A stretch of 33,059 nt of DNA from an uncultured Hellea sp. (GCA_938007935.1 CALLMD010000030.1:1-33059), one strand, 5' to 3'; shown: positions 1 through 8,941, counted from the first letter of the stretch. The notes: a model not told the origin generated them from the sequence alone. Numbers and translations: made by a program.

Positions 1-357
1 AAACTTTTCGCCTTTTGAGTTTTCAAAGTAAGACTTTTTACTTTCCACCCAAATTTCTTCACCAACGCTATTTGTAGTAACTTCAATATTAACGTTGGTT
101 TGTTTTGTCTTGAAGACTACATCATCTTTTTCCCAAAATAAATCCGACTGCTCTTTTGGGGTCACATCATAATCCGACTTACCCAGAAGAAACTCTTTTG
201 GCTGACCGAATAATTTACAAAAAGCAGGGTTAACATAAACCCAGAGATGATTAATATCTTTGACGTATATAGGGCTTGTCAAATAGTTTAAAACTTGAAT
301 ATGTTCGTTAAATTCTACCCAGCATTTATAAACCTTGGCTGTATCCATAAATCTCAT
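1..357 (-). CDS. PAS-domain sensor protein, N-terminal part (runs off left edge)
   Basis: An open frame on the minus strand reads from an ATG at 357 (or the in-frame ATG at 348) out of the window without a stop. The roughly 119 visible residues look like a PAS domain: a segment reading SPIYVKDINHLWVYVNPAFC, then a conserved-type FGQPKEFLLGKSDYD turn and a later strand with EIWVESKKSYFEN. PAS domains sense small ligands or redox state and usually sit in front of kinase, cyclase or phosphodiesterase modules, but the output domain lies outside the window. There is no clear Shine-Dalgarno sequence before either ATG and no signal peptide, so a cytoplasmic sensor is likely. The PAS call is by pattern and the protein's role is unknown. 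Confidence 0.7.
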   Translation of the reverse strand, partial: MRFMDTAKVYKCWVEFNEHIQVLNYLTSPIYVKDINHLWVYVNPAFCKLFGQPKEFLLGKSDYDVTPKEQSDLFWEKDDVVFKTKQTNVNIEVTTNSVGEEIWVESKKSYFENSKGEKF

Positions 358-1047
358 TCAATATTAACTAGACGCTTAGAGGTCACGTATTAATGCATAA
401 AAATCGCTCTTACATCTAGTTCTAACCCGATTTATAGGGCAATCTGAAAGCTATTTACCATACATGAGACAACGATGTCTTATATTTCAATAGAAATCAA
501 GATAAAAAGGGCTAGCTTATGTTATTCCAGTTATACGATTTGATATGCCACAAATAGTAAAAAAAGTGCTGCCAAGTTAAAGTTGACAGCTCTAAGTTAT
601 TGTTTTATTTATAATAATCCACCAAGCAGCGCGCCATGTGAGGGCACCTCTAAATCATTAAATTTTTTGAGATTTTCTACTGACGGCGAAAGTTGCAAAT
701 TATGCTCTAGCTACCCTATAGGCATTAGATGCGAGCGTGTTTTGATATGATGTACGGAGTTTCGGGAAGGTTACAGTTTGCCAGAGCGTTGCCTAAGTCA
801 TAAAAGCCTAAAGAATCAATTTTCACAAAACTGACTCTAACACGACTACCACCAATGACCTGAAGGTAAGACTTGAGCGTATTCAAAACCGATAATCCAG
901 CAGAACATATATAAAATTTCAACTATGGACTAGGCAAAATGCAGTTTGGCAGAAACGGAAGCATAATCGCCAAACCGGAAATCCCAATCCGAAAAAATTA
1001 ATTCGAGTATTGTACTTTTAAGGTTTTATCGTTTGATAATCTGCCGA
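358..1047. other. Non-coding AT-rich interval
   Basis: About 690 bases without a convincing gene between the PAS sensor and glk. It contains the first att-like repeat (541-649). An open frame at 725-922 on the minus strand has no ribosome site and no recognisable family and is not called. The rest shows nothing I can name. Confidence 0.5.
541..649 (+). repeat. Att-like 109-bp repeat, copy 1
   Basis: This stretch aligns without gaps to 10395-10503 and 28929-29037. The shared landmarks keep the same spacing: gtgct at 566, ttgac at 583, the block taagttattgttttat at 593-608, and a GTGAGGGCACC end. It is the most diverged copy: by hand count 41 of the last 57 positions match copy 2. The third copy stands just before an integrase fragment, which suggests that these are attachment-site or integrase-leader scars. 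No tRNA T-arm is present. Confidence 0.6.
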
Positions 1048-1998
1048 TTAATTTACATCTTCCAGTAACGCCGCGGCTCCAATCAACGGAGCTAGCGGGC
1101 ATTTAAGTAAGCGTATGGGAATATCACGGATGTAATCAGATCTCACACCTCGATTTAAAAACCGGTTCATAGCATTGGGTTGCATATAAAAATCAATCAT
1201 ACGCTCACTAACTCCTCCGGCGAGCACGATACCTCCGCGTGCGCCGCCTGCTAAAGCGAGGTCACCAATAGCTCCCATCGTTGCTGACGCACGAATACTA
1301 CACACATCTTTACAAATCGAGTCACCTTTTTTTGCTTGCTCTCGAATAGTGTCGGGCTCTAGAGGTATATAAGTTTCTGCATAAATATCACAGACGGCTT
1401 TGTGAATTATCGGCAACCCTCTGCCTGAACTCACTAGTTCAAGCGAAACAAAATCTCTATCATTGCGCAAAATTTGTAAAAGCTTGAATTCCAGATCTGA
1501 TTGAGGGTTATAAGACATATGCCCCCCTTCAGTCGAAAGCACCCGAATATCATTTTTTCCAGGAACCAGGTATCCAACACCAAAGCCAGTTCCAGGACCT
1601 GCTACTAAAATGGGAGCATCATTGTGAGCCCGCCCTTTTCGTATGACTTTAAAGTCTCGGTCTGAAAGCTCATAGATAGAACGCGTCATACCTGCGAAAT
1701 CATTGTATAGACCACAATTCTCAATGCCATGAATGTCTTCTACCTGGCATGCAGATATGTGCCAATCTGTATTCGTGAGTTTGATGTACCCTTTTTCGAC
1801 AGGCCCAGCTGCTGAAAATGCGGCGCGTGTAGGTTTGTGATCAAGGTTGCTTAAATAAGCGTAGAGTGCATCATCAAATGTAGGAAAATCTGCGACTTTG
1901 ATTTTTGAATAATTATGAACTTTCCAGCCACCACCCACCTTAGGCTCGAGGCAGCCAAATCGGGTATTTGTTCCCCCAATATCTCCCGCTAAAATCAT
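1048..1998 (-). CDS. glk: Glucokinase
   Basis: A 316-residue protein of the bacterial glucokinase family, which phosphorylates glucose with ATP to glucose-6-phosphate in the cytoplasm. The N-terminus has the phosphate-binding loop GDIGGTNTRFG (about residues 5-15). Further in are SAAGPVEKGYIKLTNTDW, the sugar-site stretch NDFAGMTR, the glycine-rich APILVAGPGTGFGVGYL, the STEGGH motif, and GGIVLAGGVSERM near the C-terminus. Length is normal for the family. It points away from the lacI gene; a LacI-type palindrome at 2087-2100 lies about 90 bases before its ATG, so it is probably controlled by that repressor together with the symporter and GH3 enzyme. It would capture glucose released by the GH3 glucosidase and, plausibly, by the alpha-glucan locus, which has no kinase of its own in view. 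Confidence 0.93.
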   Translation of the reverse strand: MILAGDIGGTNTRFGCLEPKVGGGWKVHNYSKIKVADFPTFDDALYAYLSNLDHKPTRAAFSAAGPVEKGYIKLTNTDWHISACQVEDIHGIENCGLYNDFAGMTRSIYELSDRDFKVIRKGRAHNDAPILVAGPGTGFGVGYLVPGKNDIRVLSTEGGHMSYNPQSDLEFKLLQILRNDRDFVSLELVSSGRGLPIIHKAVCDIYAETYIPLEPDTIREQAKKGDSICKDVCSIRASATMGAIGDLALAGGARGGIVLAGGVSERMIDFYMQPNAMNRFLNRGVRSDYIRDIPIRLLKCPLAPLIGAAALLEDVN

Positions 1999-2053
1999 AA
2001 TCTACAAAATACTTTTCTTATAACTTTATAATCACTCAACATTTATCACCATG

Positions 2054-2074
2054 ATGTAACTCAATCAGTTACAT
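2054..2074. promoter_or_regulatory. Perfect 8-bp inverted repeat upstream of glk
   Basis: ATGTAACT and AGTTACAT are separated by CAATC. It is not followed by a T run on either strand, so a terminator is unlikely. It sits between the glk start and the LacI-type site at 2087-2100 and could bind another regulator in the glk promoter. Role unknown. Confidence 0.4.
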
Positions 2075-2086
2075 ACTCATGATTCA

Positions 2087-2100
2087 TGTTAGCGTTATCA
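2087..2100. promoter_or_regulatory. LacI-type operator before glk
   Basis: TGTTAGCGTTATCA matches 12 of 14 positions of the palindrome TGTTAGCGCTAACA, the kind bound by many LacI-family repressors with a central CG. Similar sites occur at 3310-3323 and 8865-8878, each before a gene of the same locus. The likely ligand protein is the LacI regulator at 2150-3220. This is inferred from recurrence and position. Confidence 0.65.
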
Positions 2101-2149
2101 TATACTAACTTTTCTAGACTTAAAAGAGAAGTTTATAGTAAATTTCAAA

Positions 2150-3220
2150 CTATTTTAGTGACTTATTTGGCAATGTAATTGAGTCCCGCTCAATAAGTTC
2201 GAAGTCCAGTATTGCACTTTGGGTGTCAGCCTCAGTTTCTCCGAGGATATTCGCCGCGAGTAAATTTACGGCGCAAGCAGACATTTCTGAAATAGGCTGA
2301 CGAATAGTTGTAAGCGCTGGCCAGATATTCGTTGCGATCTCAGTATCGTCAAATCCTGCAACAGATAAATCGTTGGGTACAGTCAACCCTTTCATATAAG
2401 CGGCCGTCACTGCCCCTGCCGCCATGTCATCATTGCAAGCATAAATAGCCGTGGGCGGCTTCGGGCTTTCCAGCAACAGCTTAGCCGCATCAAGACCTGA
2501 CTTATAGGTAAAATCCCCGCCCACAATGTAATCAGGATTGACCTTAAAACCATTCGCTTTCATGGCCTGTATAAAACCGTCATATCTATGATATGTGGAA
2601 GGATGTGTTTCGGGTCCCTTGATAAAGGCAATATCTTTATGACCCTTGCTTATAATATGACTCACGATTTTTGTTACGGCCGCTTTATCATCCATCGAGA
2701 CATGCAATTTATCAGTTTCAATATTCCGCGCCGCAATACGAATAACGGGAGTACCAAGGTGTTCTAATGTATCAACAAACTTTTCTATGTCAGATAAAGG
2801 CGGCGTAACAATAACGCCGTCTAATCCTGTACCGGCTAGATATTCAGCCGTCTTCACAGGTTCAGAAAAGGGCGCACGCAAACCAAGGTTTTCAAGAACA
2901 AGGTGGTGCCCATTTTCTCTACAAGCACTCAGACCACCCACGAGAATTTTAGTCAGATAACCAGGACTAGGGTTGTGGTACACTAACCCTAAATATAGAG
3001 ACTTACCGCCCGCTAGTCGCCGCGCACTTAAATTAGGACGATAGTTCAATTCATCAATCGCGGCTTGTACTTTTGCCCGTGTAGCCTCTTTTACAAGACC
3101 TTGCTTATTCACCACGCGAGAAACCGTCATCTGCGATACGCCGGCACGGAGAGCTACCTGCTTAATCGTTACATTTTGTTTCTGATTTAGAATGCCTGCC
3201 ACCTTCTTTAGCGTTTCCAT
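2150..3220 (-). CDS. LacI-family transcriptional regulator (beta-glucoside locus)
   Basis: A 356-residue LacI/GalR-family repressor. An N-terminal helix-turn-helix (VTIKQVALRAGVSQMTVSRV, about residues 17-36) is followed by the hinge helix RPNLSARRLAGG and a periplasmic-binding-protein-like sugar domain. That domain includes GLDGVIVTPP, IYACNDDMAAGA and the terminal-domain motif SVAGFDDTEIA. The start at 3220 has AGGAT a few bases upstream. It is transcribed away from the symporter gene, and the shared upstream region carries a LacI-type palindrome at 3310-3323; two more lie before glk and GH3. It therefore probably represses the glk, symporter and GH3 units until a sugar inducer, perhaps a beta-glucoside or glucose, is present. 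The inducer cannot be read from sequence. Confidence 0.92.
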   Translation of the reverse strand: METLKKVAGILNQKQNVTIKQVALRAGVSQMTVSRVVNKQGLVKEATRAKVQAAIDELNYRPNLSARRLAGGKSLYLGLVYHNPSPGYLTKILVGGLSACRENGHHLVLENLGLRAPFSEPVKTAEYLAGTGLDGVIVTPPLSDIEKFVDTLEHLGTPVIRIAARNIETDKLHVSMDDKAAVTKIVSHIISKGHKDIAFIKGPETHPSTYHRYDGFIQAMKANGFKVNPDYIVGGDFTYKSGLDAAKLLLESPKPPTAIYACNDDMAAGAVTAAYMKGLTVPNDLSVAGFDDTEIATNIWPALTTIRQPISEMSACAVNLLAANILGETEADTQSAILDFELIERDSITLPNKSLK

Positions 3221-3309
3221 ATTGATATAATCCTATATCCAATGATGTAGCAAATATTTCCTCGTCAAATAGACTTCAAATACTTGACATACTCAATATT
3301 TCCCATGAA

Positions 3310-3323
3310 AGTGAGCGCTAACA
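3310..3323. promoter_or_regulatory. LacI-type operator between lacI and symporter
   Basis: AGTGAGCGCTAACA matches TGTTAGCGCTAACA at 12 of 14 positions and holds the perfect core AGCGCT. A TTGACA (3284-3289) 20 bases upstream could be a -35 box, which would place the operator over the -10 and start region of the symporter transcript and allow simple repression. The -10 element is not clear. Confidence 0.68.
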
Positions 3324-3396
3324 TTATGTGTATACAGCATATGTCACATTGTCGATTTTAGAAGTAAATTTACACTGTGACTGGGGAGAATTTGAA

Positions 3397-4989
3397 ATGT
3401 TTTTGAATCCATTAGACCTATTAGTCGTGGTCGTTTACGCTATTCTTCTCTTTGGCATAGCTCAATATGTGTCTCGTGAACCCAAAGGCGCTCAGAAAAG
3501 CACTGAAGATTACTTCTTAGCAGGAAAATCCCTACCTTGGTGGGCCATTGGCGCGTCTCTTATTGCTGCTAACATCTCCGCAGAGCAAATCATCGGTATG
3601 TCTGGCGAAGGTTATCGCATTGGTCTCGCCATCGCCGCCTATGAATGGCAAGCGGCCATTGTCCTCATTATTGTTGCAAAATATTTCCTACCGATTTTTC
3701 TAAAAAGAGAAATTTACACAATGCCTGAATACCTAAATCAGAGATTTGGCTCAGGTGTTAAAACAACCATGTCTATTTATTGGATTGCCCTATACACACT
3801 CGTAAATCTCACCACTGTATTATGGCTCGGCGGCATTGCGATTGAAACATTGACCGGTATGAACATCGTTCTTGCAATGGCCTGCCTTGGTGCCTTCTCT
3901 ATAGCCTATTCCATTTTCGGCGGTCTTAAAGCCGTTGCTCTTACAGATATTATTCAAGTTGTTATCTTGATTGCAGGCGGAGCTGTCATCGCCGTTATGA
4001 CACTGAATATGATTGGTGGAGGCAACTTTATCCACGGCTTTGAACGTTTATATACTGAATTACCTGACAAGTTTGATATGATTTTTGAACCAGGACAAAA
4101 GGGTTATGATACATTACCTGGCATATGGACGCTCTTAGGGGGGCTCTGGATTTTACACCTGAATTACTGGGGTTTTAATCAGTATATTATCCAAAGAGCC
4201 CTCGGTGCAAAAGACCTCCCTGAAGCTCAAAAGGGGCTTGTCTTTGCCGCTGGCTTGAAGCTAATCATGCCCTTAATCATAGTTCTGCCTGGCATTGCTG
4301 CCGTCATGCTAGCGACACCTGAAATGGGCATCTTAGACCAACAAGCCTTAAACGCAAAAACAGACTCAACCTATCCATCCTTGATGCGTATGATGCCTGC
4401 TGGCGTTCGCGGCCTGATATTTGCCGCTTTGATTGCTGCGATTGTATCCTCACTTGCCTCAATGGTGAATTCAATCTCCACAATTTTCACAATGGATGTT
4501 TATAAATCTATGATAAAACCCAATGAAAAAGAAGGGCACTACGTTACTGTCGGGCGTAGCATTGCTGTTGTTGCTATGATTATCGCAGTCATAGCCGCGC
4601 GGCCTTTCTTGGGCGGATTTGAAAGCGCCTTCCAAACTGTTCAAGAATATACAGGGTTCATCGCCCCTGGTGTTGTCGCCGTATTCCTTCTCGGCATGTT
4701 CTTTAAGAGCGTGAACTCGCGAGGTGCATTTGCAGCCCTCGGCGTCTCTGTTATAGTGTCGCTAATATTTAAATTTGCAATACCAGACTTCTCATTTGTA
4801 AATAGAATTTGGGCCGTATTCTTACTTTGCATGCTGTCAGCACTCATCGTTTCTAAGTTTTCAGATAAACCAAGGGCTGATCAGTTATTGAGCACTGGTG
4901 ATGTTAATTTTGCGACGCGGACAAGTTTCAATATTAGTACAATAGCCATCGTAGTCTGTCTCATTTTACTCTATTGGGTCTTCTGGTAA
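3397..4989 (+). CDS. Sodium/solute symporter (SSS family, SGLT-like sugar transporter)
   Basis: A 530-residue inner-membrane protein of the sodium:solute symporter family. The start at 3397 (MFLNPLDLL) is preferred over an upstream in-frame ATG at 3328 because GGGGAGAA lies 6 bases before it and the upstream extension is not protein-like. About 14 hydrophobic segments are visible. Family landmarks include DYFLAGKSLPWWAIGASLIA near the N-terminus, the helix-broken stretch ISAEQIIGMSGEGYRIG, YTMPEYLNQRFG, the segment GGLKAVALTDIIQ, and GLIFAALIAAIVSSLASMVN where the sodium-binding serines of this family lie. Related SGLT-type proteins import glucose, galactose or other sugars with sodium. Genomic context (glucokinase, GH3, LacI) suggests glucose or a glucoside as substrate. 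Confidence 0.9.
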   Translation: MFLNPLDLLVVVVYAILLFGIAQYVSREPKGAQKSTEDYFLAGKSLPWWAIGASLIAANISAEQIIGMSGEGYRIGLAIAAYEWQAAIVLIIVAKYFLPIFLKREIYTMPEYLNQRFGSGVKTTMSIYWIALYTLVNLTTVLWLGGIAIETLTGMNIVLAMACLGAFSIAYSIFGGLKAVALTDIIQVVILIAGGAVIAVMTLNMIGGGNFIHGFERLYTELPDKFDMIFEPGQKGYDTLPGIWTLLGGLWILHLNYWGFNQYIIQRALGAKDLPEAQKGLVFAAGLKLIMPLIIVLPGIAAVMLATPEMGILDQQALNAKTDSTYPSLMRMMPAGVRGLIFAALIAAIVSSLASMVNSISTIFTMDVYKSMIKPNEKEGHYVTVGRSIAVVAMIIAVIAARPFLGGFESAFQTVQEYTGFIAPGVVAVFLLGMFFKSVNSRGAFAALGVSVIVSLIFKFAIPDFSFVNRIWAVFLLCMLSALIVSKFSDKPRADQLLSTGDVNFATRTSFNISTIAIVVCLILLYWVFW

Positions 4990-5014
4990 GACTAAGTTTA
5001 TTTGGAATTCGTGA

Positions 5015-5990
5015 ATGGATATAACCTCTATTTGCATCGTCGGAGGCGGAACAGCGGGTTGGATGACCGCTGCCGCCCTTTCTTTTAAGCTTCGCAATTC
5101 ACCGGCTAAAATCTATTTAGTAGAATCCGAGCAGATCGGCACTGTAGGCGTTGGTGAAGCCACCCTCCCTCATATTCGTTTTTTTAATAATGCCCTTGGC
5201 ATTGACGAAGCAGACTTCATGAAAGCTACAAATGCGACCTTTAAATTAGGAATCGAATTTTGTGATTGGGGCCGTATTGGTGATAGCTATATTCATCCCT
5301 TTGGCGATTATGGACAGCCCTTAAACGGAGTTGAGTTTTATCACTACTGGAACAAACTTCGCCTCAATGGGGCCGCAAATCGGCTAGATGAATATTCTTA
5401 CCCAATTATGCTCGCTGAACAGGGTAAGTTTCACATGCCTCATGCGGATACACAAAAGATTGAGTCCACCTTTGGCTATGCTTATCAATTTGACTCAAGT
5501 GAATATGCCAAGTTTCTCAGAAAATTTTCCGAAACAAATAACGTCACACGTATTGAAGGCCCCATCACGCATTCCGATAAAGATGAAACAACAGGTCATA
5601 TTTCATCTGTGACACTCGAGTCAGGCCAGTCTGTCAAAGCCGACCTCTTTATTGATTGCTCTGGCTTTCGCGGTCTTTTAATAGAACAAGCCTATGAAGC
5701 GGGGTATGATGACTGGAGCGAATGGCTACCCTGCAATCGGGCCATAGCCGTCCCCAGCGAAGCCATAACACCTCTACCGCCCTATACACGCGCGACGGCG
5801 CGAGAGGCCGGCTGGCAATGGCGTATCCAGCTGCAGTACCGCTCAGGCAATGGTATAGTCTAATGTAGCGACTATATCTCAGATGACGCTGCGGCGGAAC
5901 AATTACTGACCACGCTTGAAGGTAAAGCTTTGGCCAGCCCAAACCACTTTATTTTAAAACAGGACGGAAAAAAAGTTCCGGCACAAAAAC
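5015..5990 (+). pseudogene. Tryptophan-halogenase-like flavoenzyme, broken
   Basis: The first 282 codons match the two intact halogenase-like proteins at 16258 and 17781: flavin-binding GGGTAGWMTAAAL, IGTVGVGEATLP, ATFKLGIEF with the family's catalytic-type lysine, and GWQWRIQLQYRSGNG. In both intact relatives the next residues are YVYC. Here the frame reads IV, then TAA, then CSDYISDDAAAEQLL, so a tyrosine codon has become a stop at 5861-5863. After the stop the same frame stays homologous to about 5935, then shifts at an A-rich run (TGRKK is in another frame) and fades at a degraded FRHKN where relatives have FW(N/A)KN. About 200 C-terminal residues, including the PLEST motif, are missing. 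The IPL of the WxWxIP motif is also changed to IQL. An IS3 scar begins at the break. It follows the symporter by 25 bases and was probably in its operon. Confidence 0.9.
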
Positions 5991-6235
5991 CTCGTCTGGC
6001 CAGCCCTCATTTTATGTACCAGTGTAATTTATAGTTTCTGGCACTGGCTGACGCATGCTTAAGGATTGATGTGGCCGGATATATGGTTGTAATCTTTAAG
6101 CCACATATTGATGACTGTTTGACATTCTGCATTTAGAACTTCATGACGCAGGGTTCAGGGTTCATTTAAGCGCTCATTGTAGCGGTTCTCCTAGGGCTGC
6201 CAGGACAAATTTGTCAAGCATGGTTTTTATGCAAC
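5991..6235 (-). mobile_element. IS3-family transposase remnant (OrfB C-terminus)
   Basis: On the minus strand this stretch encodes pieces of an IS3-type transposase end: a degraded PGSP-ENRYNER-LNE, then TLRHEVLNAECQTVINMW, LKDYNH, and after a frameshift IRPHQSLSMRQPVPETINYT ending in a stop at 6012-6014. These correspond to the family's C-terminal block with the last catalytic glutamate (in RHEVLN) and the HxRPHxSL motif. There are at least two frameshifts and two internal stops, so it is dead. Exact ends and inverted repeats are not visible. It lies between the broken halogenase and the convergent GH3 gene and probably caused or followed the loss of the halogenase 3' end. Confidence 0.8.
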
Positions 6236-6260
6236 GCTTAAGCAAGGCCGCAAAGGAAGA

Positions 6261-8822
6261 CTAGCCTTCACACTTAATAGAGTCAGAGCTTTCTTGCTTC
6301 AAACGCACATTTGCAATTGCAATTTCAGCAGTTTTTTGCGTTCTTACGGTAAAGGCATTCTTCATATTATGCATATCAACGCCATTGGCCAATGCGCAGC
6401 GTAAAGAAATTCTTTTCTCGCTCCATTCAGTCGAAATGTTGACATCGTGGTAATTTGTGCAATCAGCAAGCTCGACACAGCCAGCTGCAACCGAAGCCCT
6501 CACAGGTTCGCCTAACGATCTGACTTGGAAGGAAAGCTCCATCGCGGCATTTGCCTCACGGCTATAGTCAATCGAATTGCCAGAAATAGAAAATACATTA
6601 TTCGGATCTGTGAATTTGACACGAACAGCATCTTCCTGTGCTACATAATCAAAAGCCGCGACAGACATACCAGCTTCGGAATGCGGCATCTCAATTGGAG
6701 ACCCATTGGCCGTTAAAATCCATGGGCGAGTCGTCAAACCTTTTTCAAAAAAGACCCCTTTATCACCCAGACCCTCTGATACACCACTTTCAACTGATAA
6801 GACACCGAGTGCCTTATTATCCTTAAGCGACAAGCCATATCCAAGCGGGAATAATGGGTCATATCCTGCATGATGCGGATTAAGCTTAACTTGCGTGGCT
6901 AGCTTAGGCCATGAGAAGGATAAACGACCTGTAAAATCGAAATCACTTTCTGTTTGGAAGAGCAAATCAGTAATGCCTGCTGGTTCACTTCCTGGTAACC
7001 AAGCAGCAACAAAAGCGTCTGAGCTATTAATTTCGGGGTTCGTCCAAAGCGGACGACCTGAGATAAAGACCGACACTACAGCGATGCCATCTGATTTATA
7101 TCGCTCTAAGAATTCTGGGTTGAAATCATTTGGCTCAAAATCGACATTAGCGCGATCTCCTTGAAACTCAGCATAAGGGTCCTCACCATAAACTGCGATA
7201 ACAACATCTGTTCCAACCGGAACTTTCGTACCTTCCGCATCATATGTAACGGATCCTCCCGCTGGCTCGACCACGTTTTTTACGGCTGATAAGAAAGTCT
7301 CTGCGTTTGGAAAATCCTCATTAATATGGTCACGCCCCTGCCAAGATAAAGTCCACCCACCTGATAATTTTGTTATGCTCTGAGCACCAGGGCCAACCAC
7401 ATGAACTTTGGATCCTGCCGCTAGAGGCAAAGTACGGTCATTGTTTTTTAGCAATACCATTGACTTACGCACAGCTTCACGCGCCAGCTCTCGGCTGTCT
7501 TTTGTCCCCAAAAGCTCAGCCTTACCCGCCAGAGGCCTCAGGCTAGGCTTAGGTTTTTCAAAAATTCCAGAATTGATTTTAGCTCTCAAAATACGGCGGT
7601 TAGCATCCTCTAATCGTTCCATTGGAATGCGTCCAGATTTCACATGTTTTAGGGTTGATTCATACATACCCTTCCAGCTTTCAGGCGCCATATACATGTC
7701 CAACCCAGCATTGAGAGCATCCGGACAATCCGTAGCCGTACAGCCTGGAATAAGGGCATGACCATTCCAATCCCCGACAATAAAGCCTTGGAAATTCATT
7801 CGTTCTTTCAAAATATCTGTCATCAAAGCTTTTTGACCATGCATAGGCTGACCTTGCCATGATGAAAAACTTGCCATAACAGATTGGACACCATCAGCCA
7901 CTGCCGTCTCATACCCTGTAAGGTGTAGCTCTCTTAATTCCACCTCCGAGATAATAGCATCACCCTGATCTATACCGTTTTCAGTGCCCCCATCACCAAG
8001 AAAATGCTTAGCTGTAGACATAACACGGCGATCGCCCATAAAGTCTGCCGCACCCAGCTCACCTTGCAAGCCTTTGACGATTTCACCGCCATAAGATTTC
8101 ACAATTTCTGGACGCTCAGAAAATCCTTCATAGCCCCGCCCCCAACGATCATTTTGCGGAACCGCCAAAGTTGGCGCGAATGTCCAGTCGTGACCTGAAA
8201 TATTAAGCTCAAGCGCTGTAACTTCTGCTATTCGTCGGATAAGGTCAGGGTCATTCGCAGCGCCCAAGCCTACATTATGCGGAAAAACGATTCCCCCAAT
8301 TAAATTTGTGTGGCCATGGACCGCATCGATTCCCCAAATCGTTGGGATCGCAATTTCAACACCTTCTGGATCAATTGACGCTTCATAGTATTCATCCGCC
8401 GCAGCAAGCCAGCTCGCCGCATCAGCATAAGGTTTGTCGCCTGGCGCAGAGTTGCCCCCGCTTAAAACAGAGCCAAGCCTATATTCTTTAACCTCGGCAG
8501 GCGTCACAGAATTTGTGTCGCCTTGGATAACCTGACCAACTTTTTGCTCGAGCGTCATTTTAGCCAGAATATCGTCAATGCGCTTCTCTACAGCAGGGTT
8601 AAGTGCAGCCGTCTTGATCTCAGGCCATATTTCATCATCTATTTTCCCATTCAGCTCAGCCTCAGTGATATCTCCATAAATTTTGTAAGAATTTGCCGTA
8701 ACAGTTTTGGATATATTATTCGAATCCGACTTTTCTGTTGAAGACGATTGTGAACAGGCCGCTAAAGCCATCGTAGAAACAGTGAGCAAAGCCGCGATAT
8801 GGATTGATCTTTGGAATAGCAT
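6261..8822 (-). CDS. GH3 beta-glucosidase / exo-glucanase lipoprotein
   Basis: An 853-residue glycoside hydrolase family 3 enzyme of the ExoP/periplasmic beta-glucosidase type, which removes glucose from beta-glucans or cello-oligosaccharides. A lipoprotein signal ends MALAAC (Cys23), so it is membrane-anchored outside the cytoplasm. The catalytic domain starts with KMTLEQKVGQVIQGD. It contains IPTIWGIDAVHGH, KHFLGDGGTENGIDQGD and GFIVGDWNGH, whose Asp351 is the expected nucleophile. The second GH3 domain includes MVLLKNNDRTLPL and GRLSFSWP, and a C-terminal region of about 170 residues resembles the carbohydrate-binding-like end of ExoP enzymes. A linker of some 50 residues follows the lipobox. 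A LacI-type site at 8865-8878 lies just upstream, tying it to the regulator at 2150. Substrate linkage cannot be fixed from sequence. Confidence 0.92.
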   Translation of the reverse strand: MLFQRSIHIAALLTVSTMALAACSQSSSTEKSDSNNISKTVTANSYKIYGDITEAELNGKIDDEIWPEIKTAALNPAVEKRIDDILAKMTLEQKVGQVIQGDTNSVTPAEVKEYRLGSVLSGGNSAPGDKPYADAASWLAAADEYYEASIDPEGVEIAIPTIWGIDAVHGHTNLIGGIVFPHNVGLGAANDPDLIRRIAEVTALELNISGHDWTFAPTLAVPQNDRWGRGYEGFSERPEIVKSYGGEIVKGLQGELGAADFMGDRRVMSTAKHFLGDGGTENGIDQGDAIISEVELRELHLTGYETAVADGVQSVMASFSSWQGQPMHGQKALMTDILKERMNFQGFIVGDWNGHALIPGCTATDCPDALNAGLDMYMAPESWKGMYESTLKHVKSGRIPMERLEDANRRILRAKINSGIFEKPKPSLRPLAGKAELLGTKDSRELAREAVRKSMVLLKNNDRTLPLAAGSKVHVVGPGAQSITKLSGGWTLSWQGRDHINEDFPNAETFLSAVKNVVEPAGGSVTYDAEGTKVPVGTDVVIAVYGEDPYAEFQGDRANVDFEPNDFNPEFLERYKSDGIAVVSVFISGRPLWTNPEINSSDAFVAAWLPGSEPAGITDLLFQTESDFDFTGRLSFSWPKLATQVKLNPHHAGYDPLFPLGYGLSLKDNKALGVLSVESGVSEGLGDKGVFFEKGLTTRPWILTANGSPIEMPHSEAGMSVAAFDYVAQEDAVRVKFTDPNNVFSISGNSIDYSREANAAMELSFQVRSLGEPVRASVAAGCVELADCTNYHDVNISTEWSEKRISLRCALANGVDMHNMKNAFTVRTQKTAEIAIANVRLKQESSDSIKCEG

Positions 8823-8864
8823 GTAAACTCCCCTGATTTTTGAGTTAGCATTGAATTAATGCAA

Positions 8865-8878
8865 TGTGAGCGGTAACA
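8865..8878. promoter_or_regulatory. LacI-type operator before GH3
   Basis: TGTGAGCGGTAACA matches TGTTAGCGCTAACA at 12 of 14 positions, about 45 bases before the GH3 start on the minus strand. It is the third such site in the locus. Confidence 0.62.
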
Positions 8879-8941
8879 TTTTTGTTTAAGTAAGCAAAAA
8901 AAAGCAGCTAGTCAAATTTGAAAATGTTAAAATAGGGGTAA

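Noticed and set aside
725..922. 65-codon open frame on the minus strand
   Set aside because: No ribosome site, no recognised family, in AT-rich spacer; not enough to call a gene.
3328..3396. Upstream start for the symporter
   Set aside because: The extension is not like the family N-terminus and the strong ribosome site fits the ATG at 3397; it would also overlap the region next to the operator.
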